DNA of 64,000 nt, from assembly GCF_010993735.1 (NCBI RefSeq), contig NZ_WQNI01000002.1, forward strand, positions 372,001 through 436,000, written 5' to 3'. The notes below the pieces were generated by a model. It had not been told where the DNA came from and did no database searches. It saw only the letters and a list, made by a program, of their open reading frames with translations. A program made the position numbers and the translations under genes. Below are positions 24,721 to 34,464 of this stretch, piece after piece; the stretch's first letter is position 1, and each line of letters opens with the position of its first letter. Origin of the DNA: Chelativorans alearensis. GTDB lineage: Bacteria > Pseudomonadota > Alphaproteobacteria > Rhizobiales > Rhizobiaceae.

Positions 24721-25536
24721 ATGAATATGTTGACCGAAGCAGCTGTCGAACGGAAACTCGATACCATGGACGAACAGCCTGCCATCAAGATGCGGGGCGA
24801 GAACGTCACCGTCCATTACGGTGATACGCAAGCGCTGTTCGACGTCAATCTGGATGTACCGGAGAAGCAGGTTATTGCGCTGATCGGGCCATCCGGCTGC
24901 GGCAAGTCGACGTTTCTTCGCTGCCTCAACCGCATGAACGACACGATCGACATCTGCCGGGTCGGCGGCAAGATCACGCTCGACGATGAGAATATCTACG
25001 ATCCGAGGATCGACGTCGTGGAACTTCGCGCTCGCGTCGGCATGGTGTTCCAGAAGCCCAACCCGTTCCCGAAATCGATCTTCGAGAATGTCGCCTACGG
25101 TCCGCGCATCCACGGCCTTGCCAGCGCCAAGAGCGATCTCGACGGCATCGTCGAGACCAGCCTGCAGAAGGCGGGTCTGTGGAACGAGGTGAAGGACCGG
25201 CTGCACGCGCCGGGCACCGGGCTTTCGGGCGGCCAGCAGCAGCGCTTGTGCATCGCCCGCGCCATCGCGGTGTCGCCCGAGGTGATCCTCATGGACGAGC
25301 CGTGCTCGGCGCTCGATCCGATCGCCACAGCCAAGATCGAGGAACTGATCGACGAATTGCGCGAGAACTACACCATCGTCATCGTTACCCACTCCATGCA
25401 GCAGGCCGCCCGCGTGTCGCAGCGCACGGCCATGTTCCACCTCGGCAACCTTGTGGAAGAGGGGCCGACGGACAAGATGTTCACCAACCCGGAAGAAAAG
25501 CGCACCCAGGACTACATCACCGGCCGGTTCGGCTGA
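24721..25536 (+). CDS. pstB: Phosphate ABC transporter ATPase
   Basis: 271 residues from ATG 24721, preferred because AAGGGGAC precedes it and homologues begin MNM; ATG 24706, overlapping pstA's stop, is an alternative. Walker [11 protein letters not shown]-loop [11 protein letters not shown], signature LSGGQQQR, Walker [13 protein letters not shown] and switch [10 protein letters not shown] are all intact. The NPFP sequence after the Q-loop is PstB-specific. Energises phosphate uptake and signals phosphate status with PhoU. Confidence 0.96.
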   Translation: MNMLTEAAVERKLDTMDEQPAIKMRGENVTVHYGDTQALFDVNLDVPEKQVIALIGPSGCGKSTFLRCLNRMNDTIDICRVGGKITLDDENIYDPRIDVVELRARVGMVFQKPNPFPKSIFENVAYGPRIHGLASAKSDLDGIVETSLQKAGLWNEVKDRLHAPGTGLSGGQQQRLCIARAIAVSPEVILMDEPCSALDPIATAKIEELIDELRENYTIVIVTHSMQQAARVSQRTAMFHLGNLVEEGPTDKMFTNPEEKRTQDYITGRFG

Positions 25537-25575
25537 TCGATCGTCCGCGCCGCGGCATCAGAAGGAGCAGTTTCC

Positions 25576-26280
25576 ATGGCCGAGCACATCGTCGCCTCCT
25601 TTGACGAGGAACTCGAGCATATCGACCGGCTGTTGCGCGACATGGGCGAATTGGCCGGCTCCATGACCCAGGCGGCGACCCGGGCGCTGCTCACCTCCGA
25701 CAACGCGCTGGCGCAGCGCGTCGTCTCCGACGACACCATCATGGACGCCAAGCAGACCGAGCTCGATGAACGGGCCATCACGCTGATCGCCAAACGCCAG
25801 CCGATGGCGCAGGACCTGCGTGCCGTCGTCGGCGCCATCCGCATGGCCTCCGACCTCGAGCGCATCGGCGACCTGGCTAAGAACATCGCCAAGCGCGTCG
25901 GCGCGGTCGGCCAGAGTGCAACGCCGCGCAAGCTGTCGCACTCGATCGACACCATGGCCTCGATGGTGCTCGCCCAGGTCAACGCGGTGGTCGACCGCTA
26001 TGTGGCGCGCAAGGCGCCCGAGCTTATGTCGCTACGCGACGAGGATGAGAAGATCGACATCCACTACACATCGGTGTTCCGCGAGCTCCTCACCTACATG
26101 ATGGAAGACCCGCGCAACATCACCGCCTGCACGCATCTCCTGTTCTGCGCCAAGAACCTGGAACGGGTGGGCGATCACGTGACCAACATCGCCGAGAATG
26201 CGTACTATATCCTCACCGGCGAACAGCTTCCCGTGCAGCGGCCAAAGCTGGACGAGACGCAGATGACGGCCGAATCGTAG
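25576..26280 (+). CDS. phoU: Phosphate signalling protein PhoU
   Basis: 234 residues made of two three-helix PhoU repeats, each with metal-binding acidic motifs: LERIGDLAKNIAKR (about 95-108) and LERVGDHVTNIAENA (about 195-209). Negative regulator linking the Pst transporter to the Pho two-component system. RBS AGAAGGAGCAG. It lies 39 bp after pstB and 20 bp before phoB. Confidence 0.96.
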   Translation: MAEHIVASFDEELEHIDRLLRDMGELAGSMTQAATRALLTSDNALAQRVVSDDTIMDAKQTELDERAITLIAKRQPMAQDLRAVVGAIRMASDLERIGDLAKNIAKRVGAVGQSATPRKLSHSIDTMASMVLAQVNAVVDRYVARKAPELMSLRDEDEKIDIHYTSVFRELLTYMMEDPRNITACTHLLFCAKNLERVGDHVTNIAENAYYILTGEQLPVQRPKLDETQMTAES

Positions 26281-26300
26281 GCGGGACAGAGGGCGTGCGC

Positions 26301-26990
26301 ATGATCGCTCCAAAAATCATGGTGGTGGAGGACGACGAGCCGCTTTGCGTGCTGCTGCGTTACAACCTCGAGGCCGAGGGCTACCAGGTCGAGGTGGTCA
26401 ACCGCGGCGACGAGGCGGAGATGCGGCTGCAGGAGAACGTGCCCGATCTCCTCGTGCTCGACTGGATGGTGCCGGCCATCTCCGGCATCGAATTGTGCCG
26501 GCGGCTCAGGATGCGGGCCGAAACGGAGCGTCTGCCCATCATCATGCTGACAGCGCGCGGCGAGGAGGGCGACCGCGTACGCGGGCTTTCCACCGGCGCG
26601 GACGACTATCTCGTCAAACCGTTCTCGACGCCCGAGTTCGTCGCCCGGGTGCGGGCGCTGCTGCGCCGTGCCAAGCCGGAGGTGCTGTCGACGGTGCTCA
26701 AGGTGGGCGACATCGTGCTCGACCGCGAGGCGCACCGCGTCTACCGCCGCAAGAACGAAATCCGCCTCGGGCCGACGGAATTCCGCCTCCTCGAATTCAT
26801 GATGCAGCACCCTGGCCGCGTCTTCTCGCGCAGCCAGCTTCTCGACAATGTGTGGGGCGAGACGATCTATATCGACGAGCGCACCGTCGATGTGCATGTC
26901 GGCCGCCTGCGCAAGGCGGTGAACCAGGGCCGCATGCCCGACGTCATCCGCACGATACGCGGCGCGGGATACGCAATCAGGGAATCGTAA
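26301..26990 (+). CDS. phoB: Phosphate regulon response regulator
   Basis: 229 residues from ATG 26301, with a GAGGGCG ribosome site; GTG 26295 is also in frame. Receiver domain with acidic pocket VVEDDE and phospho-acceptor D54 (LLVLDWMVP), switch Thr (MLTARGEEGD) and Lys (YLVKPF). The winged-helix DNA-binding domain spans about 130-228 (TEFRLLEFMMQHPGRVFSRS, then ERTVDVHVGRLRKAVN). It should bind the Pho box at 20688-20705. A dedicated phoR is not in the window. Confidence 0.93.
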   Translation: MIAPKIMVVEDDEPLCVLLRYNLEAEGYQVEVVNRGDEAEMRLQENVPDLLVLDWMVPAISGIELCRRLRMRAETERLPIIMLTARGEEGDRVRGLSTGADDYLVKPFSTPEFVARVRALLRRAKPEVLSTVLKVGDIVLDREAHRVYRRKNEIRLGPTEFRLLEFMMQHPGRVFSRSQLLDNVWGETIYIDERTVDVHVGRLRKAVNQGRMPDVIRTIRGAGYAIRES

Positions 26991-27028
26991 GATTCGGTGA
27001 TGCCGGTCTATCCCCGGTCTGACCGCGT

Positions 27029-27796
27029 TTAAAAGAGGTCCTTGCGCTTGCGGATTTCCGCGAACACCGCCTCATCCGAAGCCTCTTCCATGCCGAGATT
27101 GCGGCGGATCACCGGGTCGTGCCAGCGCAGGAAGGGGTTGGTCGCCATTTCATCGGCCAATGTGGTCGGCAGCGTCGGCTTGCCTTCGCTCCTCAGTGCC
27201 TCGATGCGCTTGGCCCGCTCCTTCAGCGCCGAGTTCGTGGGATCGACCGTCAGCGCGAAGCGCGCGTTGGCCTTCGTGTATTCGTGCCCGCAATAGATCA
27301 CCGTTTCGAGCGGTAGCGCCGCAAGCTTCTTCAGCGAGCTCAGCATCACCGGCGGCTTGGCCTCGAACAGCCGCCCGCAACCGAGCGCGAACAGCGTGTC
27401 GGCGGTAAAGGCGATGCCCGCGTCGGCGAAGTGATAGGAGATGTGGCCGGCGGTATGTCCCGGCGTCTCGATCACCTGCGCCTCCTGCCGGCCGACGCGC
27501 ACCGTGTCGCCCTCCTTCACCCGCCGGTCGATGCCGGGAATCTTGTCGGCCTCCGCCGCCGGCCCGACGATGGCGAGCTTGAAGCGCTCCTTCAGCGCCA
27601 GGTTGGCGGCCACGTGGTCGCCGTGGTGATGGGTGGTCAGGATCATAGTGGGCGTCCAGCCCGTGCGCTCGACCGCTTCGAGGATCGGCCGCTCCTCCGG
27701 CGCGTCGATCAGCGCTGTCTCGCCGGTCTCGCTATCGCGGGCGAGGATGCCGAAGTTGTCGCTGCGGCACATGAACTGTTCGATTTCGAGTGTCAT
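27029..27796 (-). CDS. gloB: Hydroxyacylglutathione hydrolase (glyoxalase II)
   Basis: 255 residues, metallo-beta-lactamase fold with binuclear metal motif TTHHHGDHVAAN (THxHxDH), later metal ligands in TPGHTAGHISYHF and ALGCGRLFE, and the glutathione-side YCGHEYTKANARFA. The C-terminal LRWHDP motif completes the GloB family signature. Hydrolyses S-lactoylglutathione in methylglyoxal detoxification. Convergent with phoB and divergent from a methyltransferase gene, a common rhizobial arrangement. Confidence 0.94.
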   Translation of the reverse strand: MTLEIEQFMCRSDNFGILARDSETGETALIDAPEERPILEAVERTGWTPTMILTTHHHGDHVAANLALKERFKLAIVGPAAEADKIPGIDRRVKEGDTVRVGRQEAQVIETPGHTAGHISYHFADAGIAFTADTLFALGCGRLFEAKPPVMLSSLKKLAALPLETVIYCGHEYTKANARFALTVDPTNSALKERAKRIEALRSEGKPTLPTTLADEMATNPFLRWHDPVIRRNLGMEEASDEAVFAEIRKRKDLF

Positions 27797-27896
27797 GAGA
27801 GGCCTCCGTGAACCGAACGATAGGGCGGCGAAGGTGGTTTGTCACCCGCGACAAGGCACCTTGCGGTCGCCATCGGCGATGCTTACCGTCTTTTCC

Positions 27897-28655
27897 ATGA
27901 ATGCGGACATCGTCGATCTCAGAGCTTTCTACGCCAGCCTGCTCGGGCGGCTGGCGGAGCGCTCCATTGCCATGGCGCTTTCCTCGATCTGGACCAAGTT
28001 GCCGGAGGAGCGGCTCGTCGGCCTCGGCTACACGGTGCCCTGGCTCGACCGCTTCGGCTCCGACGCCGAACGCGTCTTCGCTTTCATGCCGGCGCGCCAG
28101 GGCGCCGTGCGTTGGCCGCCAGGCAAGCCGTCGGCCACCGCGCTCGTCTTCGAGGAAGAGCTGCCGCTGTCTGATTCTTCGGTGGATCGCATACTTCTCG
28201 TTCACGCACTGGAGCACGCGGAAAATCCGGAACAGACGCTCATGGAGATATGGCGCGTTCTGGCGCCGGGCGGCCGTCTCGTCATCGTCGTGCCCAACCG
28301 GCGCGGCCTGTGGGCCCGTTTCGAGCATACACCCTTCGGCACGGGCCGGCCCTATTCGCGTGCCCAGCTCGTGGAGGCGCTGCGCGGAGCCAATTTCACG
28401 CCCGGTGCCTGGGCCGATACGCTGCACTTCCCGCCGGCCCGCCGGCGGTGGGTCATGCGTCTGCACGGCTGGCTGGAGCGCGCCGGCCAGCGCTTCTGGC
28501 CGCTCTTTGCCGGCGTCCTGGTGGTGGAGGCGGAAAAGCGCCTCTACCAGGGCCTGCCGGCCATGACGCGCCGCTCGCGCCGCGCGCTGGTGCCGGTGCT
28601 GACCCCGCAGGGCGTGGCAGGTTTCGGCTCGGGCGCTGCAATGCGCGACCATTGA
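27897..28655 (+). CDS. Class I SAM-dependent methyltransferase
   Basis: 252 residues from ATG 27897. Methyltransferase type 11 core: VDRILLVHALEHAENPEQTL, then EIWRVLAPGGRLVIVVPNR and GLWARFEHTPFGTGRPYSRA. The usual glycine-rich motif I is weak. The C-terminus is long and basic (RRSRRALVPVLTP). Substrate unknown. The gene is divergent from gloB, as in other rhizobia. Confidence 0.82.
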   Translation: MNADIVDLRAFYASLLGRLAERSIAMALSSIWTKLPEERLVGLGYTVPWLDRFGSDAERVFAFMPARQGAVRWPPGKPSATALVFEEELPLSDSSVDRILLVHALEHAENPEQTLMEIWRVLAPGGRLVIVVPNRRGLWARFEHTPFGTGRPYSRAQLVEALRGANFTPGAWADTLHFPPARRRWVMRLHGWLERAGQRFWPLFAGVLVVEAEKRLYQGLPAMTRRSRRALVPVLTPQGVAGFGSGAAMRDH

Positions 28656-28734
28656 GGAAAAGAGGTGGATACGGCGGCTTGGAAGACGCCTTCTCGGCAG
28701 GAACGCCGCCCGATCAGCAAGGTACCCGCACAGT

Positions 28735-29673
28735 TCACGACATGACGGGTTGCGCGTTCTCGCCGATCTTCTCCATCTCGTAGGGTGTGGTCTGGTAGAC
28801 CTGATTGATCCAGTTGCCAAAGAGCAGGTGGGCATGCGAGCGCCAGCGGTTGAGCGGCGGGCGGGCCGGATCGTCCTTGGGGAAATATTCGTGCGGCACC
28901 TCGATCGGCACGCCGGCGGCTACGTCGCGGTCATACTCCTCCTTGAGAGAGGTGGAGTCGTATTCGATATGGTTGAACATATAGAGCCGGTTGCCGGTCT
29001 TTTCTGCCACCATGCAAGGGCCGGTTTCGTCCGATTCCATAAGCACCTCCAGGCCTGAACCGGCGGGAATGTCGGTGCCGCGAACTTCCGTCCATCGCGA
29101 GACGGGAATCGCGAAGTCGTCCGAGAAGCCGGCAAGATAGGGCGAGGCGGGTGCGTTGTTGCGGTGGCGGAAGACGCCGAAGGCCTTCTTCTCCAATGTG
29201 TGCTTGGGAATGCGGTGGAAGTGCCAGGCAGCGGCCATCGCCCCCCAGCAGATGAAGAAAGGGGAATGGACGTGGGTCGTCGTCCAATCGAAGATGCGCG
29301 TCAGTTCATCCCAGTACGTGACTTCCTCGAAGGCCAGAAGCTCCACCGGCGCGCCGGTGACGATGAAGCCGTCGAATTTGCGATCCGCCACCTCTTCCCA
29401 CGTCTGGTAGAAGGCAATGAGGTGGTCCTCCGGCGTGTTCTTGGCCTTGTGGTTGCCGATGCGCACCAGCGTCAGCTCCACCTGAAGGGGCGACGCGCCG
29501 ATCAGCCGGGCGAGCTGGGTCTCCGTGCGGATCTTGTTGGGCATGAGGTTCAGGAGCCCGATCTGCAGCGGACGGATGTCCTGACGCAGCGCCGTCTCTT
29601 CGCCCATCACGGACACACCCTCGCGTGCGAGCACGTCACGGGCGGGAAGCTGGTCGGGAATCTTTATCGGCAT
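28735..29673 (-). CDS. metA: Homoserine O-acyltransferase MetA (predicted acetyl-CoA-specific)
   Basis: 312 residues from ATG 29673. Catalytic C142 lies in [11 protein letters not shown] and the His/Glu pair in MFNHIEYDS. Residue 111 is Glu (VTGAPVE111LL). In studied MetA enzymes Glu at 111 favours acetyl-CoA and Gly favours succinyl-CoA, so the product should be O-acetyl-homoserine. First committed step of methionine synthesis. Expression is controlled by the SAM-II riboswitch and terminator immediately upstream. Confidence 0.94.
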   Translation of the reverse strand: MPIKIPDQLPARDVLAREGVSVMGEETALRQDIRPLQIGLLNLMPNKIRTETQLARLIGASPLQVELTLVRIGNHKAKNTPEDHLIAFYQTWEEVADRKFDGFIVTGAPVELLAFEEVTYWDELTRIFDWTTTHVHSPFFICWGAMAAAWHFHRIPKHTLEKKAFGVFRHRNNAPASPYLAGFSDDFAIPVSRWTEVRGTDIPAGSGLEVLMESDETGPCMVAEKTGNRLYMFNHIEYDSTSLKEEYDRDVAAGVPIEVPHEYFPKDDPARPPLNRWRSHAHLLFGNWINQVYQTTPYEMEKIGENAQPVMS

Positions 29674-29684
29674 GGCGCAGGCTC

Positions 29685-29720
29685 CAAATAAAAAGACCGG
29701 CGGCGAAATCGCGGCCGGTC
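29685..29720 (-). terminator. Attenuator hairpin between SAM-II aptamer and metA
   Basis: On the minus strand a 7 bp stem GACCGGC/GCCGGTC (29714-29720 with 29695-29701), extended by an inner CGC/GCG stem, is followed at once by TTTTTATTT. This is a standard Rho-independent terminator. It ends where metA's GGAG ribosome site begins (29680-29686), 12 bases before the ATG, so folding would stop both transcription and translation. Confidence 0.8.
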
Positions 29721-29739
29721 TCAGCGGAATTTGCATCCT

Positions 29740-29797
29740 CGGCCTTTTAGCGACTTGTTTTACGTGGCTGCAAGCCGACCGGCCAAATCACCACGGA
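29740..29797 (-). promoter_or_regulatory. SAM-II riboswitch (metA leader)
   Basis: In minus-strand order: CGTGGTGATTTG, a short variable loop, GGCTTGCAGCCACG, an A-rich connector and GTCGCTAAAAGG. These are the conserved SAM-II pieces: stem P1 CGTGG pairs with CCACG, and the 3' GCUAAA segment closes the pseudoknot with the loop. The position before metA and the downstream terminator agree with the known class. When S-adenosylmethionine is bound, metA should be switched off. Confidence 0.9.
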
Positions 29798-29882
29798 ATG
29801 GCGCCTTTTAAGCCGGACAACCCTTTGCGTCAATGCGGTTAATGGACTAAAGCAGGCGGCTTCGATTATTTGGAACCATCCG

Positions 29883-30983
29883 ATGAGCCCGCTCGACCGT
29901 CCGCAGCCCAAACCCGGCATCCTGGATATCGCCCCTTACGTTCCCGGCCGCGAAGACGCACCGGGCGTGGCAAAGGTTTGGAAGCTCTCCTCCAACGAGA
30001 CGCCGCTTGGCCCTTCGCCGGCCGCGCTCGAGGCTATTCGGGCGGCAAGCCGCCACGTGGAGCTCTATCCCGACGGCTCCGCGGCAAAGCTGCGCGAGGC
30101 GATCGCCGAGGCGCACGGTCTCAATCCGGCGAATATCCTGTGTGCCAACGGTTCGGACGAGCTTCTGGGCCTGCTCGCCCAGACCTACCTGAAACCCGGC
30201 GACGAGGGCCTCTTCTCCGAGCACGGCTTTCTCGTCTACCGTATCCAGATCCTCGCCGCGGGCGCCACGCCGGTGGCGGCGAAGGAGACGGATGAGCGCG
30301 CCGACGTCGACGCTCTTCTGGCGGCCGTGACGGAGCGCACGAAGATCGTCTACCTTGCCAATCCCAACAACCCCACCGGCACGTATCTGCCCGTGGACGA
30401 GGTGCGCCGACTGCGCGCCGGCTTGCCGAAGCATGTGCTCCTGGTGCTCGATGCGGCTTACGCGGAATATGTGCGCCGCAACGATTACGAGGCCGGTATC
30501 GAGCTGGTGTCCTCGTCCGACAACGTCGTCATGACGCGCACGTTCTCCAAGATCCACGGTCTGGCGGGCCTGCGCATCGGCTGGATGTACGCGCCGGCGC
30601 ATGTGATCGACGCGGTGAACCGCGTGCGCGGGCCGTTCAACGTCAATGCGCTTGCCATCGAGGCGGGTGCGGCCGCCATCCGCGACAAGGCGCATGTGGA
30701 GCAAGCCATCGCCCACAACGAGACGTGGCGCACTTGGCTGACGGAGGAATTGACCGGGCTTGGCCTCAGAGTGACGCCCAGCGTCGGCAATTTCCTGCTC
30801 GTCCACTTTGCCGAAAACGGCAGCAAGACGGCGGCGGAGGCGGATGCCTTCCTCACCGCCCGCGGCTTCGTCCTGCGCCGCGTGACCGCCTATGGCTTCC
30901 CCAATGCCCTGCGCATGACGGTAGGGCCGGAAGAAGCCAATCGCGGTGTCGTTTCGGCGCTCACCGAATTCCTGAACGGTTAA
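29883..30983 (+). CDS. hisC: Histidinol-phosphate aminotransferase
   Basis: 366 residues, PLP aminotransferase class I/II. Motifs are [15 protein letters not shown] at the N-terminus, [12 protein letters not shown], the PLP-side LDAAYAEYV, the Schiff-base lysine in [15 protein letters not shown] and the C-terminal arginine in NALRMTVG. Converts imidazole-acetol phosphate to histidinol phosphate; in rhizobia it often also acts on aromatic 2-oxo acids. It is followed 4 bp later by tyrA, which suggests such a dual role. Confidence 0.93.
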   Translation: MSPLDRPQPKPGILDIAPYVPGREDAPGVAKVWKLSSNETPLGPSPAALEAIRAASRHVELYPDGSAAKLREAIAEAHGLNPANILCANGSDELLGLLAQTYLKPGDEGLFSEHGFLVYRIQILAAGATPVAAKETDERADVDALLAAVTERTKIVYLANPNNPTGTYLPVDEVRRLRAGLPKHVLLVLDAAYAEYVRRNDYEAGIELVSSSDNVVMTRTFSKIHGLAGLRIGWMYAPAHVIDAVNRVRGPFNVNALAIEAGAAAIRDKAHVEQAIAHNETWRTWLTEELTGLGLRVTPSVGNFLLVHFAENGSKTAAEADAFLTARGFVLRRVTAYGFPNALRMTVGPEEANRGVVSALTEFLNG

Positions 30984-30987
30984 GACT

Positions 30988-31938
30988 GTGCCTGAGCCTC
31001 TCTTTCAAAAAATCGCCCTCGTCGGCATCGGCCTCATCGGCTCCTCGCTCGCCCGCGTCATCCGCCGCGAAGGGCTGGCGGGCCGGCTCAGCATCGCCAC
31101 CCGCCGCGCCGAAACGCTCGCCCGCGCCCGCGAGCTCGGCCTTGGTGACGATTACTTCCTGGATGCCGCCGAAGCGGTCCGCGACGCCGACCTGGTGATC
31201 GTCTCCGTGCCCGTGGGTGCCTCGGGCACCGTGGCCGCAGAGATCGCCGGGGGCTTGAAGCCCGGCGCCATCGTCACCGACGCCGGCTCGACGAAGACCT
31301 CGGTCATCCGTGAGATGACGTCCTTTATCCCGGAGAACGTCCACTTCATCCCCGGCCACCCCATCGCGGGCACGGAGCATTCGGGCCCCGATGCGGGTTT
31401 CGCAGAGCTTTTCGAGGAGCGCTGGTGCATCCTCACGCCGCTGCCCGGCACCGATGCAGAGGCGCAAGCGAACCTCACCCGCTTCTGGGAAGCCTGCGGC
31501 TCGCGCGTTGACACGATGGACCCGGAGCACCACGACATGGTGCTGGCCATCGTCTCCCACCTGCCGCACATCATCGCCTACAACATCGTCGGCACTGCGG
31601 ACGACCTGGAGACGGTGACGAAATCCGAGGTCATCAAGTATTCAGCCTCCGGCTTCCGCGACTTTACCCGTCTCGCCGCCTCCGACCCCACCATGTGGCG
31701 CGATGTGTGCCTGCACAACCGCGATGCCATCCTGGAGATGCTGGCGCGGTTTTCGGAGGACCTCTCGGCCCTGCAGCGCGCCATCCGCTGGGGCGACGGC
31801 GACAAGCTGTTCGACCTTTTTACCCGCACCCGCGACATCCGCCGCTCAATCATCGAAGCCGGCCAGGAGATCGACGTACCGGACTTCGGCCGCCACGTGC
31901 TCGCCCACCCGCCGAAACCGGAATCCGAGAGCGCGTAG
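30988..31938 (+). CDS. tyrC: Prephenate/arogenate dehydrogenase (TyrA family)
   Basis: 316 residues from a GTG start. NAD(P)-binding Rossmann motif GIGLIGSSLARVI at the N-terminus, then DAGSTKTSVI and IPGHPIAGTEHSGPDAGF with the catalytic His, and HHDMVLAIVSHLPHIIAYN in the dimerisation domain. Makes the tyrosine precursor. Paired with hisC, whose aminotransferase can supply the transamination step. Whether it prefers prephenate or arogenate (tyrA versus tyrC) cannot be read from sequence here. Confidence 0.9.
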   Translation: MPEPLFQKIALVGIGLIGSSLARVIRREGLAGRLSIATRRAETLARARELGLGDDYFLDAAEAVRDADLVIVSVPVGASGTVAAEIAGGLKPGAIVTDAGSTKTSVIREMTSFIPENVHFIPGHPIAGTEHSGPDAGFAELFEERWCILTPLPGTDAEAQANLTRFWEACGSRVDTMDPEHHDMVLAIVSHLPHIIAYNIVGTADDLETVTKSEVIKYSASGFRDFTRLAASDPTMWRDVCLHNRDAILEMLARFSEDLSALQRAIRWGDGDKLFDLFTRTRDIRRSIIEAGQEIDVPDFGRHVLAHPPKPESESA

Positions 31939-31977
31939 GTTTACCGACCGCCGCGCCCTCAATTTGCAACTGTAATG

Positions 31978-32967
31978 CTAGAGCGGCGGAATTCTGCCGA
32001 GCGGGATGAAGCCCGCGAAGACGCGGCCGCGTGTGATGCGGAGTTGAAGCGGCGCGTCGCCGAGGCCGCTGAAGGCGGCGGCCGCGGTGGTGATCTCGTC
32101 GCGCGCATCGGGAAAGATCTCGGCAAGAAACCGCCCCACCGCGGCGGGATCGTCCACGCGGACCGCAAGATCGGCGTCGATCAGGCCGTTCGAGCCGATC
32201 GCCACCGGCCCCGAAAGCGCAAAGCCGGCCTTCTCGCCGGCGATACCCACCGTCAGCTCCTGGATCGTGCCCGACTGCCCTCGCAAATCCGGTGAAGAAT
32301 CGGCAAGCAGGGACAGGCCGTCGTTGAGGGTCATGCGCATCCTGCCGTCAAGCGGGGGCAAGCCGGGTGTCAGCTGTTCGTCGAGCGCAAGCGCGCTGAA
32401 GCTCGCCGCCGCTTCCAGATCCTCCCCCAGCGGCCGCGCATGGAACTGCACGGCCTCGGCCGTGGCGAGCGGCGCATCGGCGCCTTCCTCGTAGGAAAGC
32501 ACCATCTGCCTGCCTTCGGCGGAAAGGCGCTCGGGCAAAGGGCGGGCGAGGCGGGTGCTGGCGCGCAGGTTCTCCCAGCGCGCCTCCAGCGCCGCGGCGA
32601 AAGGCAGCCTGATCGTCGCCGGCCCGTCCAGTTCGCCGACGATGCGGAAAGGCTGATAGACCTGCGCGGCGGAACGCAAGGCGCCGGCGCGCACGGAGAT
32701 CCCGCCTCTGCCGTTCTCGTAGTACACGCTGCGGCAGAACAGGCCGATGCGGAAGGGATAGCCCCTTGCCTCGGGCTCCTCGCAGAAGGCACGCACACCG
32801 TTGCCATTGAACGCCGCGAGGGTCGCCGCCGTCCGTTGCTCGAGCATGTGCGCCAGATAGAACCACGCGGCCGTATAGGCGAAAACGGCGATCGCGATGG
32901 CTGCCGCCAGTAAAATCATGCGGCGGCCAAAGCGTGATTCCGTTCCCGTCCTTGACGCCATTGCCAT
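31978..32967 (-). CDS. DUF2125 domain-containing envelope protein
   Basis: 329 residues with an N-terminal membrane anchor (about 17-36) and the DUF2125 pattern: GYPFRIGLFCRSVYYEN near residue 70, then repeats of beta structure like those in lipid- or lipoprotein-associated proteins, and PLQLRITRGRVFAGFIPLG at the end. Likely periplasmic, anchored in the inner membrane. Function unknown. Convergent with tyrC and divergent from chaC. Confidence 0.88.
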   Translation of the reverse strand: MAMASRTGTESRFGRRMILLAAAIAIAVFAYTAAWFYLAHMLEQRTAATLAAFNGNGVRAFCEEPEARGYPFRIGLFCRSVYYENGRGGISVRAGALRSAAQVYQPFRIVGELDGPATIRLPFAAALEARWENLRASTRLARPLPERLSAEGRQMVLSYEEGADAPLATAEAVQFHARPLGEDLEAAASFSALALDEQLTPGLPPLDGRMRMTLNDGLSLLADSSPDLRGQSGTIQELTVGIAGEKAGFALSGPVAIGSNGLIDADLAVRVDDPAAVGRFLAEIFPDARDEITTAAAAFSGLGDAPLQLRITRGRVFAGFIPLGRIPPL

Positions 32968-33025
32968 CCTCCCGCTACCCGGAGTGTCACCGGCCCCCCA
33001 TGGGCGAAGCAGACATCAGGTGGAA

Positions 33026-33544
33026 ATGGACGATTTTTGGGTGTTTGGCTACGGGTCGCTGATATGGCGGCCCGGTTTTGCCCATGTTGAAACCAGGAAA
33101 GCGCGGCTCTTCGGTTATCGCCGGGCGCTGTGCGTGCATTCGCATGTGCATCGCGGTACGCCGGACCGGCCAGGCCTCGTGCTCGGGCTCGACCGCGGGG
33201 GCTCCTGCCTCGGCATGGTCTTCCGTGTGCCGGGCGAACTGTCCGGCGAGGTGATCGCCTATCTGCGCGAGCGTGAACTGGTGACGAACGTCTATCTGGA
33301 ACGCCACCTGCCCGTGCGGCTTCACGATGGGCCTGTGGTCAAGGCGCTCACCTACGTCGTCGATCGCGCCCACCCGCAATATGCCGGCCGCCTCGACGCC
33401 GAGCACGCCGCGCAGAGGGTCTACGGCGCCGTCGGCCAGTCCGGCCGCAACGAGGAATACGTGATCAACACCGTCGAGCATCTGAAGGCGCTCGGCATCC
33501 GCGACCACTGGCTGGAAACGGTGGCCGCGCAGATCACGCGATAG
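33026..33544 (+). CDS. chaC: Gamma-glutamylcyclotransferase (ChaC type)
   Basis: 172 residues from ATG 33026, which has an AGGTGG site; a longer ORF overlaps the divergent gene. The substrate loop VFGYGSLIWRPGF opens the protein. LGLDRGGSCLGMVFRV follows and the end EEYVINTVEHLKALGI is characteristic of the family. Cleaves gamma-glutamyl peptides such as glutathione to 5-oxoproline. The catalytic Glu is in RERELVTNVYLE by family position. Confidence 0.92.
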   Translation: MDDFWVFGYGSLIWRPGFAHVETRKARLFGYRRALCVHSHVHRGTPDRPGLVLGLDRGGSCLGMVFRVPGELSGEVIAYLRERELVTNVYLERHLPVRLHDGPVVKALTYVVDRAHPQYAGRLDAEHAAQRVYGAVGQSGRNEEYVINTVEHLKALGIRDHWLETVAAQITR

Positions 33545-33555
33545 CTCCCTCGGTC

Positions 33556-34362
33556 TCAGTCCTTCGTCAATGCGCCTTCGGTCTTCACGCCGAGCTCCGC
33601 AAGCCTTCGTCGTGCCGTCTCCGGCAGGGGCGGGGGGGTGGGGCCCCCAGCCGCCTCCACCAGAAGCGCGTCACACGCCGCCTCGGTCTCGCGGATCAGG
33701 CGCTCCTGAAAGGCCTCGCGCGAGAGGCCGGGTTCGATGGCCGGCAGGAAACGGGCGCGGATGGTGCCGGGGTAGCGCAGGAATTTGCGCCGCGGCCAGT
33801 GGAGGCCCGCCACATGCGCGACCGGCACCACAGGCACATTGAGCTGCTTGTAAAGCTCGACGATGCCGTATTTGTAGTCGGGCTCCGCGCCCGGTGCCCG
33901 TCGCGTGCCTTCGGGATAGATGATGAGCTGGCGGTTGTCCTTGAGGCGCTCGCGAGCGATCTTGACGGCCTGTCTGAGCGCCTTCGAGCGGCTGCCGCGG
34001 TCGATCGGGATCATGCGCATCTTGGCCACGTACCAGCCGAACAGCGGGATCCACATCAATTCCCTCTTCAGGATGTAGAGCGCATCGGGGATGTAGGGCA
34101 GGAAGGCGATGGTGTCCCAGAACGACTGGTGCTTGGGCGCGACGATGCACGGGCCGTCGGGCAGGTTCTCCAGGCCCAGGAACTCCGCATGCGCGCCGGC
34201 CAGCACCTTGTGCAGCCACAGGCTGGAGGCAGCCCACACCTTGGGCACGAACCAGGCCTTCTTGCGCGGCAGCAGGAAATAGAGCGGCGTCCAGACAATC
34301 ATCTGGACGATCAGGTTCAGATAGAATGCGACGTTGAACGCCAGGGAGCGGACGATGAGCAT
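33556..34362 (-). CDS. plsC: 1-acyl-sn-glycerol-3-phosphate acyltransferase
   Basis: 268 residues. An N-terminal membrane segment (about 8-28) is followed by the acyltransferase motifs APKHQSFWDTIAF (HX4D) and IIYPEGTRRAPG (block III, glycerol-phosphate binding), with VPVVPVAHVAG after it. Makes phosphatidic acid at the inner membrane. Convergent with chaC. Confidence 0.92.
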   Translation of the reverse strand: MLIVRSLAFNVAFYLNLIVQMIVWTPLYFLLPRKKAWFVPKVWAASSLWLHKVLAGAHAEFLGLENLPDGPCIVAPKHQSFWDTIAFLPYIPDALYILKRELMWIPLFGWYVAKMRMIPIDRGSRSKALRQAVKIARERLKDNRQLIIYPEGTRRAPGAEPDYKYGIVELYKQLNVPVVPVAHVAGLHWPRRKFLRYPGTIRARFLPAIEPGLSREAFQERLIRETEAACDALLVEAAGGPTPPPLPETARRRLAELGVKTEGALTKD

Positions 34363-34464
34363 ACGTGGATTCCAGACCGAAGGCGCATAGCACCCGTTGG
34401 CCGTTGGTTACCCCAAGCGCGCCGATTGGCAAAGCCTGCAAAGGGGAGAATGAAAAAAGACCGT

